From positions 186,001 to 250,000 of the forward strand of contig NZ_JAERQG010000004.1 of the NCBI RefSeq assembly GCF_016734805.1: a stretch of DNA of 64,000 nucleotides, written 5' to 3'. Position numbers and translations under genes: made by a program. This document shows positions 49,843 to 58,938 of this stretch, piece after piece. A model generated the notes under the pieces. It worked only from the letters and a program-made list of their open reading frames with translations, was not told the origin of the DNA and made no database searches. This DNA is from Marivirga atlantica (GTDB taxonomy: Bacteria > Bacteroidota > Bacteroidia > Cytophagales > Cyclobacteriaceae). Every line of letters begins with the position of its first letter. Positions within the stretch are counted from its first letter, which is position 1.

Positions 49843-52287
49843 ATGACAAACTTAATTACACGACACACATTTTTGATGGCAACATTAGGATTTCTTTTGT
49901 TGTCGGCATTTAGCAAAGCACAAACTGGCCAGGTTACTGGTTTATTGACGGACAAAGATAATCAAGCCGTACCATTCGCGAATGTAGTATTATACTCACT
50001 GCCTGACAGCAGCATGATTACAGGATCAGTTAGTAGCGCTGATGGTAATTTCATGGTAAAAGCACCTTTTGACAAAGCCTTTTTTCTTAAGATATCTGCT
50101 GTTGGTTATCAAACCTTTCAATCAGCCAAGTACACTTTAAGTGCATCTAACCCCATTCTTCAGTTAGATAAGATTGAAATGACTGATGACCTGGCAGTAT
50201 TAGGCGAGGTGGAGGTTACAGCATTAAGACCTCAAGTAATGATGGAAGCCGATAAAATGGTGGTATCTGTTGAAGGTACTGCCTTGGCCGCAGGTTCTTC
50301 AGTATATGAAGTTATTGAGAAATCTCCTGGTGTATTTGTCGATCAGGACGGGAATATTCAGCTAAATGGAAAAGAAGGAGTTCAAATAATGATCGATGGC
50401 AGATTAACCTATCTTTCAGCCGAAGATTTAAGGTCTATGCTTCAAGGTATGTCCGCAGAGAATCTTAAGAATATTGAAATAATTACTAATCCGTCTGCCA
50501 AATACGATGCACAAGGTAATTCAGGAATTATTAATATCACACTTAAGAAAAATACCATAAGAGGTGTAAATGGAAGTGTAAACGCAGGTGCCAGATATAA
50601 CGGCTTATTAGGATATGAAACAGGTGTTAGAATTAATCATAAAAAAGGTAACTGGAACAGCTTTGTAAATGCCGACTTGTCTCAAAGAACCAGACTAAGA
50701 GATGCACATCTTTATAGAGTTGTACGCGATACAGAGGGCAATCCTTCAATCTTTGATCAGGATGGCCACCAAGAAAACATCCGATTAGCACCTACAATCA
50801 GACTAGGTACTGATTACGATTTTAACGACAGACAATCTTTAGGTGTAATGTTTAATATCTACGCTCAGGATGCTGTTGATCAGTTTGATTTCAATACTTT
50901 ATTAACAACTAATAATATTGATACTACCCTTATCACCAACAACAATATAAAAAACAGATTTATGCATTCCAGGGCTAATATTCACTATACCTATAAGCTG
51001 GATACAAATGGAACAAAAATCTCAACAGACTTCAATTTTATTAGGTTAGCCAATCAAGGGAACTCTACATTTGCTAACGAATATTACGTAGCTGGTGCTC
51101 CGAACAACCCAGTAAAATCTGATCTGTTGAAGACAGACAACCCCAATTCATATGACATCTACTCCGGTCAAATTGACTTCGAAACGAAATTATTTAAGAA
51201 ATACAAAGTTGAAACTGGAGTAAAAGCTAGTTCTGTTACTTCAAATAATAACCTGAAGTTTTATGAAATAGTAGATAATCAAAGCCAATTTGATGAGAAC
51301 AGATCTAATCACTTCATTTACAGTGAGCAGATTCTGGCAGCTTACACAAGCATTTCAGGAAGAATCAATCCGAAATTATCATATCAATTAGGGTTAAGAG
51401 CTGAGCAAACTTATTCAGAAGGAGAATCTATCACTAAAAATCAGGTTACTCCGAGAGACTATTTCAACTGGTTCCCGAGCGTATTTGTGCAACAGACTAT
51501 TTCTGATAATTATCAGGTTAACTACAACTATAGCAAAAGAATTGACAGGCCTGATTACGACAATTTGAATCCATTTATTTTTTATCTGGACCCTAAAACT
51601 ACTGCTCAGGGCAATCCGTATTTAAGGCCGCAAATTTCGCATTCATTTGGCGTTACTCAAACATTTTATAAGCAGTTTAATCTTGTATTAAATGCGTCAA
51701 AAACAAGTGATGTAATTACTGAAATACCATTTCAGAATGCGGAAGATGGCACCACAGTTTTCATGCAGGAGAACATGAGCCAAAGTTATAATTATTCAGG
51801 AACTGCGGTAATACCATTTCAACCTTTCAAGTGGTGGGGCATCAACAATAATGTTACTGTTTTTCATCAGGATTTTGAATTTACCATCGACAGCATCAAA
51901 AGGGAAAATAAACAAACTACTTACATGCTTAGAACTAGCAATACATTTTCTCTCCCAGGAAAGTACAGAATAGAATTAAATGCCGATTACCGTTCTGGTT
52001 TGGTATGGGGAGTGTATGAAATTGATGCCCAATGGGGTATTGACTTAGGTTTCAAAAAATCATTTTTTGATGGCAAACTGGACGCCTCTTTGAATTTCTC
52101 TGATGTCTTGAGAACAAGACAGTGGCATGGTAACTCGAATTTTGCTGGAAACATCAATGACATAAATCAATATTTTGGGCAGCAAAGTGTCGGCTTCTCA
52201 TTAAGATACAAATTCAGCAAGGGTGAAGAGTTTAAGGCGCGTCAGAGAAATACAAATCTTGATGAATTAAATAGAGCCGGAGGCTAA
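49843..52287 (+). CDS. TonB-dependent-receptor-like outer-membrane protein
   Basis: The 814-residue protein has a signal peptide ending near SKAQ, an N-terminal carboxypeptidase-regulatory-like domain (about 27-115; GLLTDKDNQAVPFANVVLY), a plug domain (about 125-230; the segment SPGVFVDQDGNIQLNGKEGV), and a C-terminal 22-strand-type barrel of the OMP_b-brl_3 kind. It should sit in the outer membrane and may import or sense a ligand. No SusD-like gene is next to it, so it is not a classical SusCD pair. The ligand is unknown. Confidence 0.85.
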   Translation: MTNLITRHTFLMATLGFLLLSAFSKAQTGQVTGLLTDKDNQAVPFANVVLYSLPDSSMITGSVSSADGNFMVKAPFDKAFFLKISAVGYQTFQSAKYTLSASNPILQLDKIEMTDDLAVLGEVEVTALRPQVMMEADKMVVSVEGTALAAGSSVYEVIEKSPGVFVDQDGNIQLNGKEGVQIMIDGRLTYLSAEDLRSMLQGMSAENLKNIEIITNPSAKYDAQGNSGIINITLKKNTIRGVNGSVNAGARYNGLLGYETGVRINHKKGNWNSFVNADLSQRTRLRDAHLYRVVRDTEGNPSIFDQDGHQENIRLAPTIRLGTDYDFNDRQSLGVMFNIYAQDAVDQFDFNTLLTTNNIDTTLITNNNIKNRFMHSRANIHYTYKLDTNGTKISTDFNFIRLANQGNSTFANEYYVAGAPNNPVKSDLLKTDNPNSYDIYSGQIDFETKLFKKYKVETGVKASSVTSNNNLKFYEIVDNQSQFDENRSNHFIYSEQILAAYTSISGRINPKLSYQLGLRAEQTYSEGESITKNQVTPRDYFNWFPSVFVQQTISDNYQVNYNYSKRIDRPDYDNLNPFIFYLDPKTTAQGNPYLRPQISHSFGVTQTFYKQFNLVLNASKTSDVITEIPFQNAEDGTTVFMQENMSQSYNYSGTAVIPFQPFKWWGINNNVTVFHQDFEFTIDSIKRENKQTTYMLRTSNTFSLPGKYRIELNADYRSGLVWGVYEIDAQWGIDLGFKKSFFDGKLDASLNFSDVLRTRQWHGNSNFAGNINDINQYFGQQSVGFSLRYKFSKGEEFKARQRNTNLDELNRAGG

Positions 52288-52368
52288 TAAAGACAAACAA
52301 AGAATTGAGAATCTATTCTTATAATTTTTGTTTAGGTTGAAAATGATTGAATGATGAATATTCTTTGT

Positions 52369-52398
52369 AAGGCTAGCCAGAATTGGTTAGCCTTTTTT
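52369..52398 (+). terminator. Intrinsic terminator after the receptor gene
   Basis: AAGGCTAGCC (52369-52378), loop AGAATT and GGTTAGCCTT (52385-52394) form a 10-bp stem with one G-T pair, followed by T-rich sequence. Confidence 0.82.
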
Positions 52399-52474
52399 CA
52401 TTTTATGATAACTTAAGATGCATTCATTCGTTTTCTTTGCAGGTCAAAAAAATAAATCAAACTTTTAAACTATC

Positions 52475-53914
52475 ATGACAAAGAATTTAAAGACTTTACT
52501 TTTAGGCTTTACAGGAGGAGTTTTGGGTGCTTTGTTAATTTTTCAATTACTACCTCCAACTTCTGAGCAGAACATTTCTAATAATAACAATTTAACGCCA
52601 GCATTTGCAGCTTATGAAGTAGATAGACTGCCAGAAGAAAAGATAAGTAAGCTCCCTGGGGAAAATTTTGTAAAAGCCTCTAAACTAAGTACGGAGAGCG
52701 TAGTCTACATCAAAACAGTTTCAGAAAGATATGGAAGAACGTCATGGTTGGAGTTATGGCTAGGCGGTGGAGGAGCCATGCAACAAGTAGGTTCAGGCTC
52801 AGGCGTAATCTTTAAAGAAAATGGTTATATCCTTACAAATAACCATGTTATTGATGATGCCGATAAAATTGAAGTAGTAATCAAGAAAAGAATTTACGAA
52901 GCTAAGCTCGTAGGCAGAGATCCCTCAACTGATTTAGCCATACTAAAAATTGATGCTAACAATTTACCAGCCATTCAAATAGGCTCGTCTAAAAATGTGG
53001 AAGTAGGTGAATGGGTACTTGCTGTTGGTAATCCTTTTAATTTGAATTCAACAGTTACTGCCGGTATTGTAAGTGCCAAAGGTCGTGAGTTAAACATCTT
53101 AAAAAGTAATTTCCCGATTGAGTCATTCATTCAAACGGATGCAGCCATTAACCCCGGAAACAGCGGTGGTGCATTAGTTAATGCTGAAGGTGAACTAGTA
53201 GGGATTAATACCGCTATAATTTCGCAAACAGGCTCATATGCTGGTTATGGCTTTGCCGTTCCTATTGACATAGCCAAGAAAATCGCTAATGATATTATCG
53301 AATATGGCGCTGTCCAAAAAGCTTTTATGGGTGCGGATGTTACGGCATTAACTCCAGAAAATGCTGATAAACTTGGAACTGATGATTTAGATGGTGTTGT
53401 GGTTAGCTACCTGCAGCAAAAAGGAGCCGCTGAAAAAGCAAATATTCAGAAAGGTGATATCATCAGAAGTATAAATGGTGAGAAAATAAGTTCGAATGCT
53501 GATTTTGAAGAAAAACTCAGCTTAAGATCACCAGGGGATAAACTTTACCTCACAATAGAAAGAAAAAACAAAACCTTAGAAAAACAACTGGTGCTAACCA
53601 ATAGCGAAAATACAACTCAACTGCTTAAAAGAGATGCTTTCTTTTCTAACTCATTAGGTGCAGAGTTTGAGGCTGTGCCTAAAATGGAACAAAACCTTTT
53701 AAATATTAGCAGTGGGGTTAGGGTTGTAGATGTAAAAAATGGATTCTTCAGCAGATTAAATATCGATGAAGGATTTATCATCACAGAAATCAACGGAAAT
53801 GAGGTTAGTGATCCTAAAAAGCTTGCCGAAATATTAGAGGAAATTAAAGGTAAAGTGATTATTAAAGGGATTAACAAAAAAGGTATTAAGGGATATTATT
53901 CTTTCTATTTTTAA
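52475..53914 (+). CDS. HtrA/DegP-type periplasmic serine protease
   Basis: HtrA proteases degrade or refold damaged envelope proteins. The 479-residue protein has an N-terminal membrane anchor or signal (about 4-27), a trypsin-like domain with H124 (TNNHVID), D153 (STDLAIL) and S230 (PGNSGGA), and two PDZ domains (about 285-375 and 400-475). The triad is complete. The second PDZ is less conserved. It stands alone; a two-component or sigma-E-like regulator is not nearby. Confidence 0.93.
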   Translation: MTKNLKTLLLGFTGGVLGALLIFQLLPPTSEQNISNNNNLTPAFAAYEVDRLPEEKISKLPGENFVKASKLSTESVVYIKTVSERYGRTSWLELWLGGGGAMQQVGSGSGVIFKENGYILTNNHVIDDADKIEVVIKKRIYEAKLVGRDPSTDLAILKIDANNLPAIQIGSSKNVEVGEWVLAVGNPFNLNSTVTAGIVSAKGRELNILKSNFPIESFIQTDAAINPGNSGGALVNAEGELVGINTAIISQTGSYAGYGFAVPIDIAKKIANDIIEYGAVQKAFMGADVTALTPENADKLGTDDLDGVVVSYLQQKGAAEKANIQKGDIIRSINGEKISSNADFEEKLSLRSPGDKLYLTIERKNKTLEKQLVLTNSENTTQLLKRDAFFSNSLGAEFEAVPKMEQNLLNISSGVRVVDVKNGFFSRLNIDEGFIITEINGNEVSDPKKLAEILEEIKGKVIIKGINKKGIKGYYSFYF

Positions 53915-53967
53915 TTTTTAACAAGTTAGTCAAAGTACTCCAAATAGGCATTGATAATAGGTTATGA

Positions 53968-54939
53968 TCAATTATCAATGCCACTTTCATGATTTCTCAG
54001 CTTCAAATCTTTATCTTCTTCAACTAGAATCTCTTCTATCACGAAGTCATTAGAATTAAGATCCGATAAATCTGGTTGACCTGCATTAACCCAGGCTGTA
54101 TACCAAAAATCACCTACCATTTTAATGGCTTTTCGCATTTGCCGCTCCACTTGCCCTGAGAGCATTTTATGATAAGCTCTTGAAAAATCTCTGGAGTAAA
54201 CCTTTGTGTTTACATTACCTCTCATTTCAGAGCTATATTTTTCATCTTGCTGATATCTGGCCGTGAGTTCCTTCTCATACGTTAAAACTGAATCGAGTGC
54301 AGCATGTGACTGCTCTACAGCTTGCCATATATAAAGTTGAGTATTTTCAATATAGGTCGCCTGGCCAATGAAGAAATCATAGTCTTGCACGTATAACTCG
54401 GGCAACCTTGATTCCCAAAACCCATGTATACCGTATTGACCTGTTAATTGCCCATTGTAATTTTCAGTGGTATGAAGAGGTACATTAGCATCAGCAATGT
54501 AATGGCCTAAATCGGCTGATAAACGAAGAATCCTTTCCCTGTCCTTTTCTTTAAAAGCCTCAGTGAGTTGATAAGCAACTAAGTTTACATGCCACGGAAC
54601 AATGCCATAAGCCTGTAAAGAATCTTCCCCATACTGTTTAACGGCATCAAACCAGTATCTGGGCATTTTGTAGATAGCGCTATCACCATAAACATCTATA
54701 TCGATATAATGCCTTGGTGCCTCTTCCTTTACAGCGTATCTTCTCTTATCAGGATTTACCGCATTCTCAGTGATATACTGTATATTATACTTATAGAAGC
54801 CAATCATCTCAGGCGGAAGCGTGAAAACTGCAGTTCTATTTATCTTCTGATGGGCATAAAAACCCCATAATATCCTATGAGCAGATAAAGCCAAAAAACA
54901 GATCAAAGAGATTAAAAGTATAAATCTTTTTACAATCAT
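53968..54939 (-). CDS. S1/P1-nuclease or zinc-dependent phospholipase C-like protein
   Basis: The 323-residue protein has an N-terminal signal or anchor (about 4-20) and an all-helical fold of the S1/P1 nuclease and phospholipase C superfamily. Likely zinc ligands are the residues of WGFYAHQKIN near the start, the histidine and aspartate of LGHYIADANVPLHTTENYNG, and the histidine of YGIHGFWE. This trinuclear-zinc pattern is shared by both families, so nuclease and lipase cannot be separated. It should act in the periplasm. It is convergent with the HtrA gene. Confidence 0.75.
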   Translation of the reverse strand: MIVKRFILLISLICFLALSAHRILWGFYAHQKINRTAVFTLPPEMIGFYKYNIQYITENAVNPDKRRYAVKEEAPRHYIDIDVYGDSAIYKMPRYWFDAVKQYGEDSLQAYGIVPWHVNLVAYQLTEAFKEKDRERILRLSADLGHYIADANVPLHTTENYNGQLTGQYGIHGFWESRLPELYVQDYDFFIGQATYIENTQLYIWQAVEQSHAALDSVLTYEKELTARYQQDEKYSSEMRGNVNTKVYSRDFSRAYHKMLSGQVERQMRKAIKMVGDFWYTAWVNAGQPDLSDLNSNDFVIEEILVEEDKDLKLRNHESGIDN

Positions 54940-55064
54940 TGGATCATAATTTACTACAAAGTTATATAAATTTGTATTGTATTTTCAGGACTTAAATCTG
55001 GAAATCAACAACATAGACACAATACTGCTATACTGTAAATATTCGCAGAAATAGTAAAATCATT

Positions 55065-55095
55065 TTGTTAGATTAAACTATTCCTTTTATATTTG
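55065..55095 (+). promoter_or_regulatory. Promoter of rpsT
   Basis: A -33 TTG (55065-55067) and a -7 TATATTTG (55088-55095) are 20 bases apart. As at rplU, the -7 box is followed directly by CAGTCC. Confidence 0.75.
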
Positions 55096-55140
55096 CAGTC
55101 CGAAAAAGGAAAGCAAGATTTCAATTGATAAATAAATAAC

Positions 55141-55395
55141 ATGGCAAATCACAAGTCAGCATTAAAAAGAATTCGTTCGAGTGCATCTAAGCGTTTACGT
55201 AACAGATATGCAGCAAAGACTACTCGTACTTATGTTCGTAGATTAAGAGCTACAACTGACAAGGCGCAGGCGCAGGAGTTGTTGAAAACAGTTACCTCAA
55301 TGTTGGATAAATTGGCTAAGAAAAATATTATCCATAAGAAAAAAGCTGACAACAATAAGTCAAAGTTAGCTAAGCACGTTGCTACTTTAGGATAA
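55141..55395 (+). CDS. rpsT: 30S ribosomal protein S20
   Basis: S20 is a primary 16S rRNA-binding protein of the small subunit. The 84-residue, strongly basic product begins MANHKSALKRIRSSASKRLR, the family start, and keeps the IIHKKKADNNKSKL element near the C-terminus. The length is normal. It is monocistronic, with its own promoter and a strong terminator. Confidence 0.98.
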   Translation: MANHKSALKRIRSSASKRLRNRYAAKTTRTYVRRLRATTDKAQAQELLKTVTSMLDKLAKKNIIHKKKADNNKSKLAKHVATLG

Positions 55396-55422
55396 GTACT
55401 AGCTGTCAGAAAATATTTTGAG

Positions 55423-55453
55423 AGCCTCAGCTAAAATAGTTGAGGCTTTTTTA
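55423..55453 (+). terminator. Intrinsic terminator after rpsT
   Basis: AGCCTCAGCTA (55423-55433), loop AAA and TAGTTGAGGCT (55437-55447) form an 11-bp stem with one G-T pair, followed by T. Confidence 0.87.
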
Positions 55454-55493
55454 GTTTACTCTATTTAACTATCTTCTACTATTATTTATAAGA

Positions 55494-56198
55494 ATGGAAG
55501 AGACTTATCCTGACAAACTACAAAATATAAAACAGTGGGCCGAAGCTGACAGACCAAGAGAAAAGTTAATGACCAAAGGAAGGTCTGTACTTTCTGAGGC
55601 AGAATTAATTGCCATACTTATAGGCTCTGGCACCAAATCATTATCCGCTATAGATGTAGCCAAGAATATTCTTGCAGCAGTAGATAATGACTTGAATGCC
55701 TTGGCAAAATACACTGTTAAAGATTTAATTAAGTTTAAGGGTATTGGTGAAGCAAAAGCCATTAGTATTGTAGCAGCCTTAGAGCTAGGCAGAAGAAGAA
55801 AAGAAAGTGAAGTAGTTACTAAACCTAAAATTACCTCATCACAAGCTGCTTATGAAGTATTAACGCCTTATCTGCTTGATTTGCCACATGAAGAGTTTTG
55901 GATCATCCTTTTAAACAGGGCTAATCAGGTAATTGCACTCAAAAAAATTAGCAGTGGTGGTATTTCAGGTACAGTAGCTGATGTGAAAATGATTTTCAAA
56001 GAAGCCCTTGACGAGTTGGCGTCAAGTATTATTTTAGCACATAATCATCCGTCAGGAAACAATCAACCTAGCCAGGCGGATATTAACTTAACTGCAAAAA
56101 TGAAAGAAGCTGGTGCCATACTAGATATTGCTGTTTTGGACCACATCATTTTTGCCGATAATAAATTTTTTAGCTTTGCCGATGAGGCAATGATGTAA
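55494..56198 (+). CDS. radC: RadC family JAMM-type protein
   Basis: The 234-residue protein has the RadC layout: a helix-hairpin-helix-like N-domain (about 75-100; FKGIGEAKAISIVAALELG) and a C-terminal JAMM domain with a glutamate at 133 or 134, H183 and H185 (AHNHPSG), and S193 with D196. RadC was once linked to DNA repair, but its role is not established. It is a full-length member and is followed 13 bases later by a conserved hypothetical gene, so the two are probably cotranscribed. Confidence 0.93.
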   Translation: MEETYPDKLQNIKQWAEADRPREKLMTKGRSVLSEAELIAILIGSGTKSLSAIDVAKNILAAVDNDLNALAKYTVKDLIKFKGIGEAKAISIVAALELGRRRKESEVVTKPKITSSQAAYEVLTPYLLDLPHEEFWIILLNRANQVIALKKISSGGISGTVADVKMIFKEALDELASSIILAHNHPSGNNQPSQADINLTAKMKEAGAILDIAVLDHIIFADNKFFSFADEAMM

Positions 56199-56211
56199 AA
56201 GCACATTAGTT

Positions 56212-56580
56212 ATGAATAACGATCCAGAATTAAGCGGAAAATATTTAGGAACAATTACTGAGGATTTTGCCCTCGTGTCGGATACTTTGAAAGAAGCTGC
56301 TTATGCAGTTCGCAAAAGAAATTTCTCTGATTACCCAATATTCCCTATCTGTAAAGTTGAACAGCCTATTGGTCAGTTGCTTTTAGCATCCGCTGAAATG
56401 AACTTAAAATGGAACTACAACATCACCTATCTGGATGAGTTTGTAAACCGTAAAATCATAGCTGAAGATAAAGTAGAAGAGTTTAAGAGAAATTATAAGG
56501 ACCCAGATGAGTTTTGTTGCTTATTTGTGATCGATAATGACTTCACCAACTTTGTCTTTATTCCCTATCCTGAAGATTGA
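56212..56580 (+). CDS. Conserved hypothetical cytoplasmic protein
   Basis: I do not recognise this 122-residue protein beyond noting that it is protein-like and probably conserved in Cytophagales. It has no signal peptide or membrane span. It contains the segment YPIFPICKVEQPIGQLLLAS and a C-terminal FCCLFVIDNDFTNFVFIPYP with a strand-like pattern. Its start lies 13 bases after radC, so it is probably part of the same transcript. No function can be assigned. Confidence 0.7.
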   Translation: MNNDPELSGKYLGTITEDFALVSDTLKEAAYAVRKRNFSDYPIFPICKVEQPIGQLLLASAEMNLKWNYNITYLDEFVNRKIIAEDKVEEFKRNYKDPDEFCCLFVIDNDFTNFVFIPYPED

Positions 56581-56706
56581 TGATAAATTGATTTTCAGTA
56601 TTTGATAGATTTATTTAACTAAATAGCTTAAATTATAGTCAATAAGAATCTGTAAACCAGATCCTTAGTCAGGTTAAAAAATTTAAGCATCCTTAGTAAG
56701 TGAATC

Positions 56707-57615
56707 ATGGATATAATAGAAGAACTTCCTTCCCAAAGCGGGCGAATTTTTATCGTTACTGGAGCCAATGCCGGATTAGGTTTTGAAACTGCCCTTGCAC
56801 TCGCTAAGAAGAATGCGAAGGTAATAATGGCTTGCCGTAACGCTGATAAAGCGAATAAGGCCATTGTTAAAATTAAAGAAGAAGTTTCTCAAGCGGATTT
56901 AGAATTCATGCAGATTGACCTAAGCAGCATGGATTCTGTAAGAAAGTTCGCTAAAGAATACCAATCAAAATATGACCGATTGGATGTTTTGATTAACAAT
57001 GCGGGAGTAATGATGCCTCCCTACTCCAAAACAACCGATGGCTTTGAACTGCAATTTGCCGCTAACTATTTAGGGCATTTTCTTTTAACGGGTTTATTGT
57101 TGGACAATCTATTAAGCACGCCTCATTCCAGAATAGTCTCTTTAAGTTCATTGGTTCATAAAAACGGACAAATAAACTTTAATGATCTGCAATCTGAGAA
57201 AAGCTATTCGGCCTCGGCTGGTTACAGTCAATCCAAACTGGCTTGTTTAATTTTCGCTTTTGAGCTTCAAAGGAGATTAGAGAAGGCAGGCCATAGAACA
57301 ATCTCAATTGCTGCTCATCCAGGAATTGCTGATACTGAACTAAGTCGTCACTTCCCGAAATTCTTATACTATTTAGCGAAATATACAATAGCCCCTTTCC
57401 TCACCCATTCACCCAAAGAGGGTGCTAAACCAACATTATTAGCCGCCTTAGGAGAGGCAGAAGGTGGAGAATATTTCGGTCCAACAGGATTCAATGAATA
57501 CAAAGGAAAGCCTGGTAAGGCCACCTATACAACTAAAGCTCAAGACAAAGAGCTGGCCGAAAAACTCTGGAAAGTTTCAGAAGAGCTGGTCGGAATCAAA
57601 TATCTTGAGAATTAG
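56707..57615 (+). CDS. Short-chain dehydrogenase/reductase
   Basis: The 302-residue enzyme is a classical-type SDR. The nucleotide-binding motif is TGANAGLG (18-25), followed by CRN at 43-45, which favours NADPH. The structural NNAG is at 97-100, and the catalytic Y173 and K177 lie in YSQSK with a serine in SLSSL near 147. The overall pattern (MACRNADKAN, ANYLGHFLLTGLL, AAHPGIADTEL) is that of retinol-dehydrogenase-like or WWOX-like SDRs. The substrate is unknown. The gene stands alone. Confidence 0.9.
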   Translation: MDIIEELPSQSGRIFIVTGANAGLGFETALALAKKNAKVIMACRNADKANKAIVKIKEEVSQADLEFMQIDLSSMDSVRKFAKEYQSKYDRLDVLINNAGVMMPPYSKTTDGFELQFAANYLGHFLLTGLLLDNLLSTPHSRIVSLSSLVHKNGQINFNDLQSEKSYSASAGYSQSKLACLIFAFELQRRLEKAGHRTISIAAHPGIADTELSRHFPKFLYYLAKYTIAPFLTHSPKEGAKPTLLAALGEAEGGEYFGPTGFNEYKGKPGKATYTTKAQDKELAEKLWKVSEELVGIKYLEN

Positions 57616-57688
57616 TATATCCAATTTTTTACACTGAAGTTTATTGCAATGCTTTACTGTTTTATAGATAGCAATTATCAAGTAGGCG

Positions 57689-58069
57689 TTAATTCATTTC
57701 TTTTCTAACCCAAACTTCATCATAAACGAATCGGACCAATGTATCAGCATTGGCTATCCTAAAACCATCGGCATCTTCATTTAGTGATTCATTTTCATAA
57801 ATCAGATAAACTTCCTTATCACTAATGCTATAGGTAGCTTGCCAAACAATATCATTTCCACCGATTAAAACCTCTGCTTTATTATTTTCATGAAATTTAA
57901 CCCATTGGGTGCAACTGAATTCTAGATTACCGTCATTAGAGCAATTATCATATGTATGTTCAAAATAAGCTCCTTCTAATTTGAGCTTTGAGCTAATTAC
58001 CTCATCAGCATCATCCATACATGATGCAAGCAAAAACATTACAAATATTACGGAAAGGTATTTTTTCAT
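57689..58069 (-). CDS. Hypothetical lipoprotein
   Basis: This 126-residue protein has a lipoprotein signal (lipobox LLASC, then an acidic MDDADE). The mature part is a small beta-rich domain with two cysteines (DNCSNDG, FSCTQWVKF) and the pattern KAEVLIGGNDIVWQATYSIS of lipocalin-like or META-like folds. The acidic residues after the cysteine may favour export to the cell surface, as proposed for Bacteroidota lipoproteins. The ATG at 58069 is used because the frame upstream has only a GTG. Function is unknown. Confidence 0.65.
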   Translation of the reverse strand: MKKYLSVIFVMFLLASCMDDADEVISSKLKLEGAYFEHTYDNCSNDGNLEFSCTQWVKFHENNKAEVLIGGNDIVWQATYSISDKEVYLIYENESLNEDADGFRIANADTLVRFVYDEVWVRKEMN

Positions 58070-58149
58070 GAATAGGTAGTTATTACTATACAGATTAATA
58101 GACACTTAAAAACTAGTTTTAGTTGCCTTAGTATAATAAATTTTAAAAT

Positions 58150-58938
58150 TTATTTAGCATAGTTTTCTACCACTCCTAAGCCAAAAAGCGCAAAATCATA
58201 TCTTACTGGATCCGATGGGTCAAAAGCTCTTAAAGCCTCCGTTAATTCTTCAGCTGCTTTCCAATCAGCTTTTGTTCTTTGCATTAAACCAAGATATCTT
58301 GCCACTCTTTCAACATGAACATCGCAAGGACAAATTAACACTGCCGGATTAATATTCTTCCATATGCCAAAGTCTACTCCTTTATCATCCTTTCTTACCA
58401 TCCAACGTAAAAACATGTTAATACGCTTACAGGCTGAGTTTCTGGCAGGAGTAGCAATATGTTTCCTTGTTCTTTGAGGAGCATTTTCATCCGAGAAGAA
58501 AAACTGATGAAACTTTATAAGTGAATTCTTTATAAAATCCTCATTAATTAAACCCTCCCAGTTGAGAAACGCTTCCTCTAAACTTTGATGTTTTTGATAA
58601 TACTGCTGGAAGAAATGGATGAAATAAAGGGTATCAGTAGGATTAAATGTTCTATGCTTAAAGTTCAAGAATCTTTTTAAATCGGACTCTTGATGGTTTA
58701 ATATAAAGTCATGCGGAGCATTGTCCATTAAAGCAAAGAGTTCTTTGCATTTATTAATAATGGTAACCCGCTGCCCCCACGCAAGAATAGCAGCTATAAA
58801 ACCTGATATCTCAATATCTTGCTGCTTAGTAAACTGATGAGGAATACTGATGGGGTCTAATTCTATAAAATCTGGTTGATTGTAAACTTCAACTTTATGA
58901 TCTAAGAAATCCTTAAGCTCAGTTTTATCATTAATCAT
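58150..58938 (-). CDS. DUF2400 / TIGR02757 family protein
   Basis: The 262-residue protein fits the TIGR02757 family in length and motifs (FIAAILAWGQRVTIINKCKE near residue 45, and RNSACKRINMFLRWMVR near 165, followed by PCDVHVERVARYLGL). The arrangement resembles helix-hairpin-helix DNA glycosylases of the endonuclease III group, but the catalytic role is not established. Its start overlaps the LysM gene by eight bases, so it is translated from the same transcript. Confidence 0.87.
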   Translation of the reverse strand: MINDKTELKDFLDHKVEVYNQPDFIELDPISIPHQFTKQQDIEISGFIAAILAWGQRVTIINKCKELFALMDNAPHDFILNHQESDLKRFLNFKHRTFNPTDTLYFIHFFQQYYQKHQSLEEAFLNWEGLINEDFIKNSLIKFHQFFFSDENAPQRTRKHIATPARNSACKRINMFLRWMVRKDDKGVDFGIWKNINPAVLICPCDVHVERVARYLGLMQRTKADWKAAEELTEALRAFDPSDPVRYDFALFGLGVVENYAK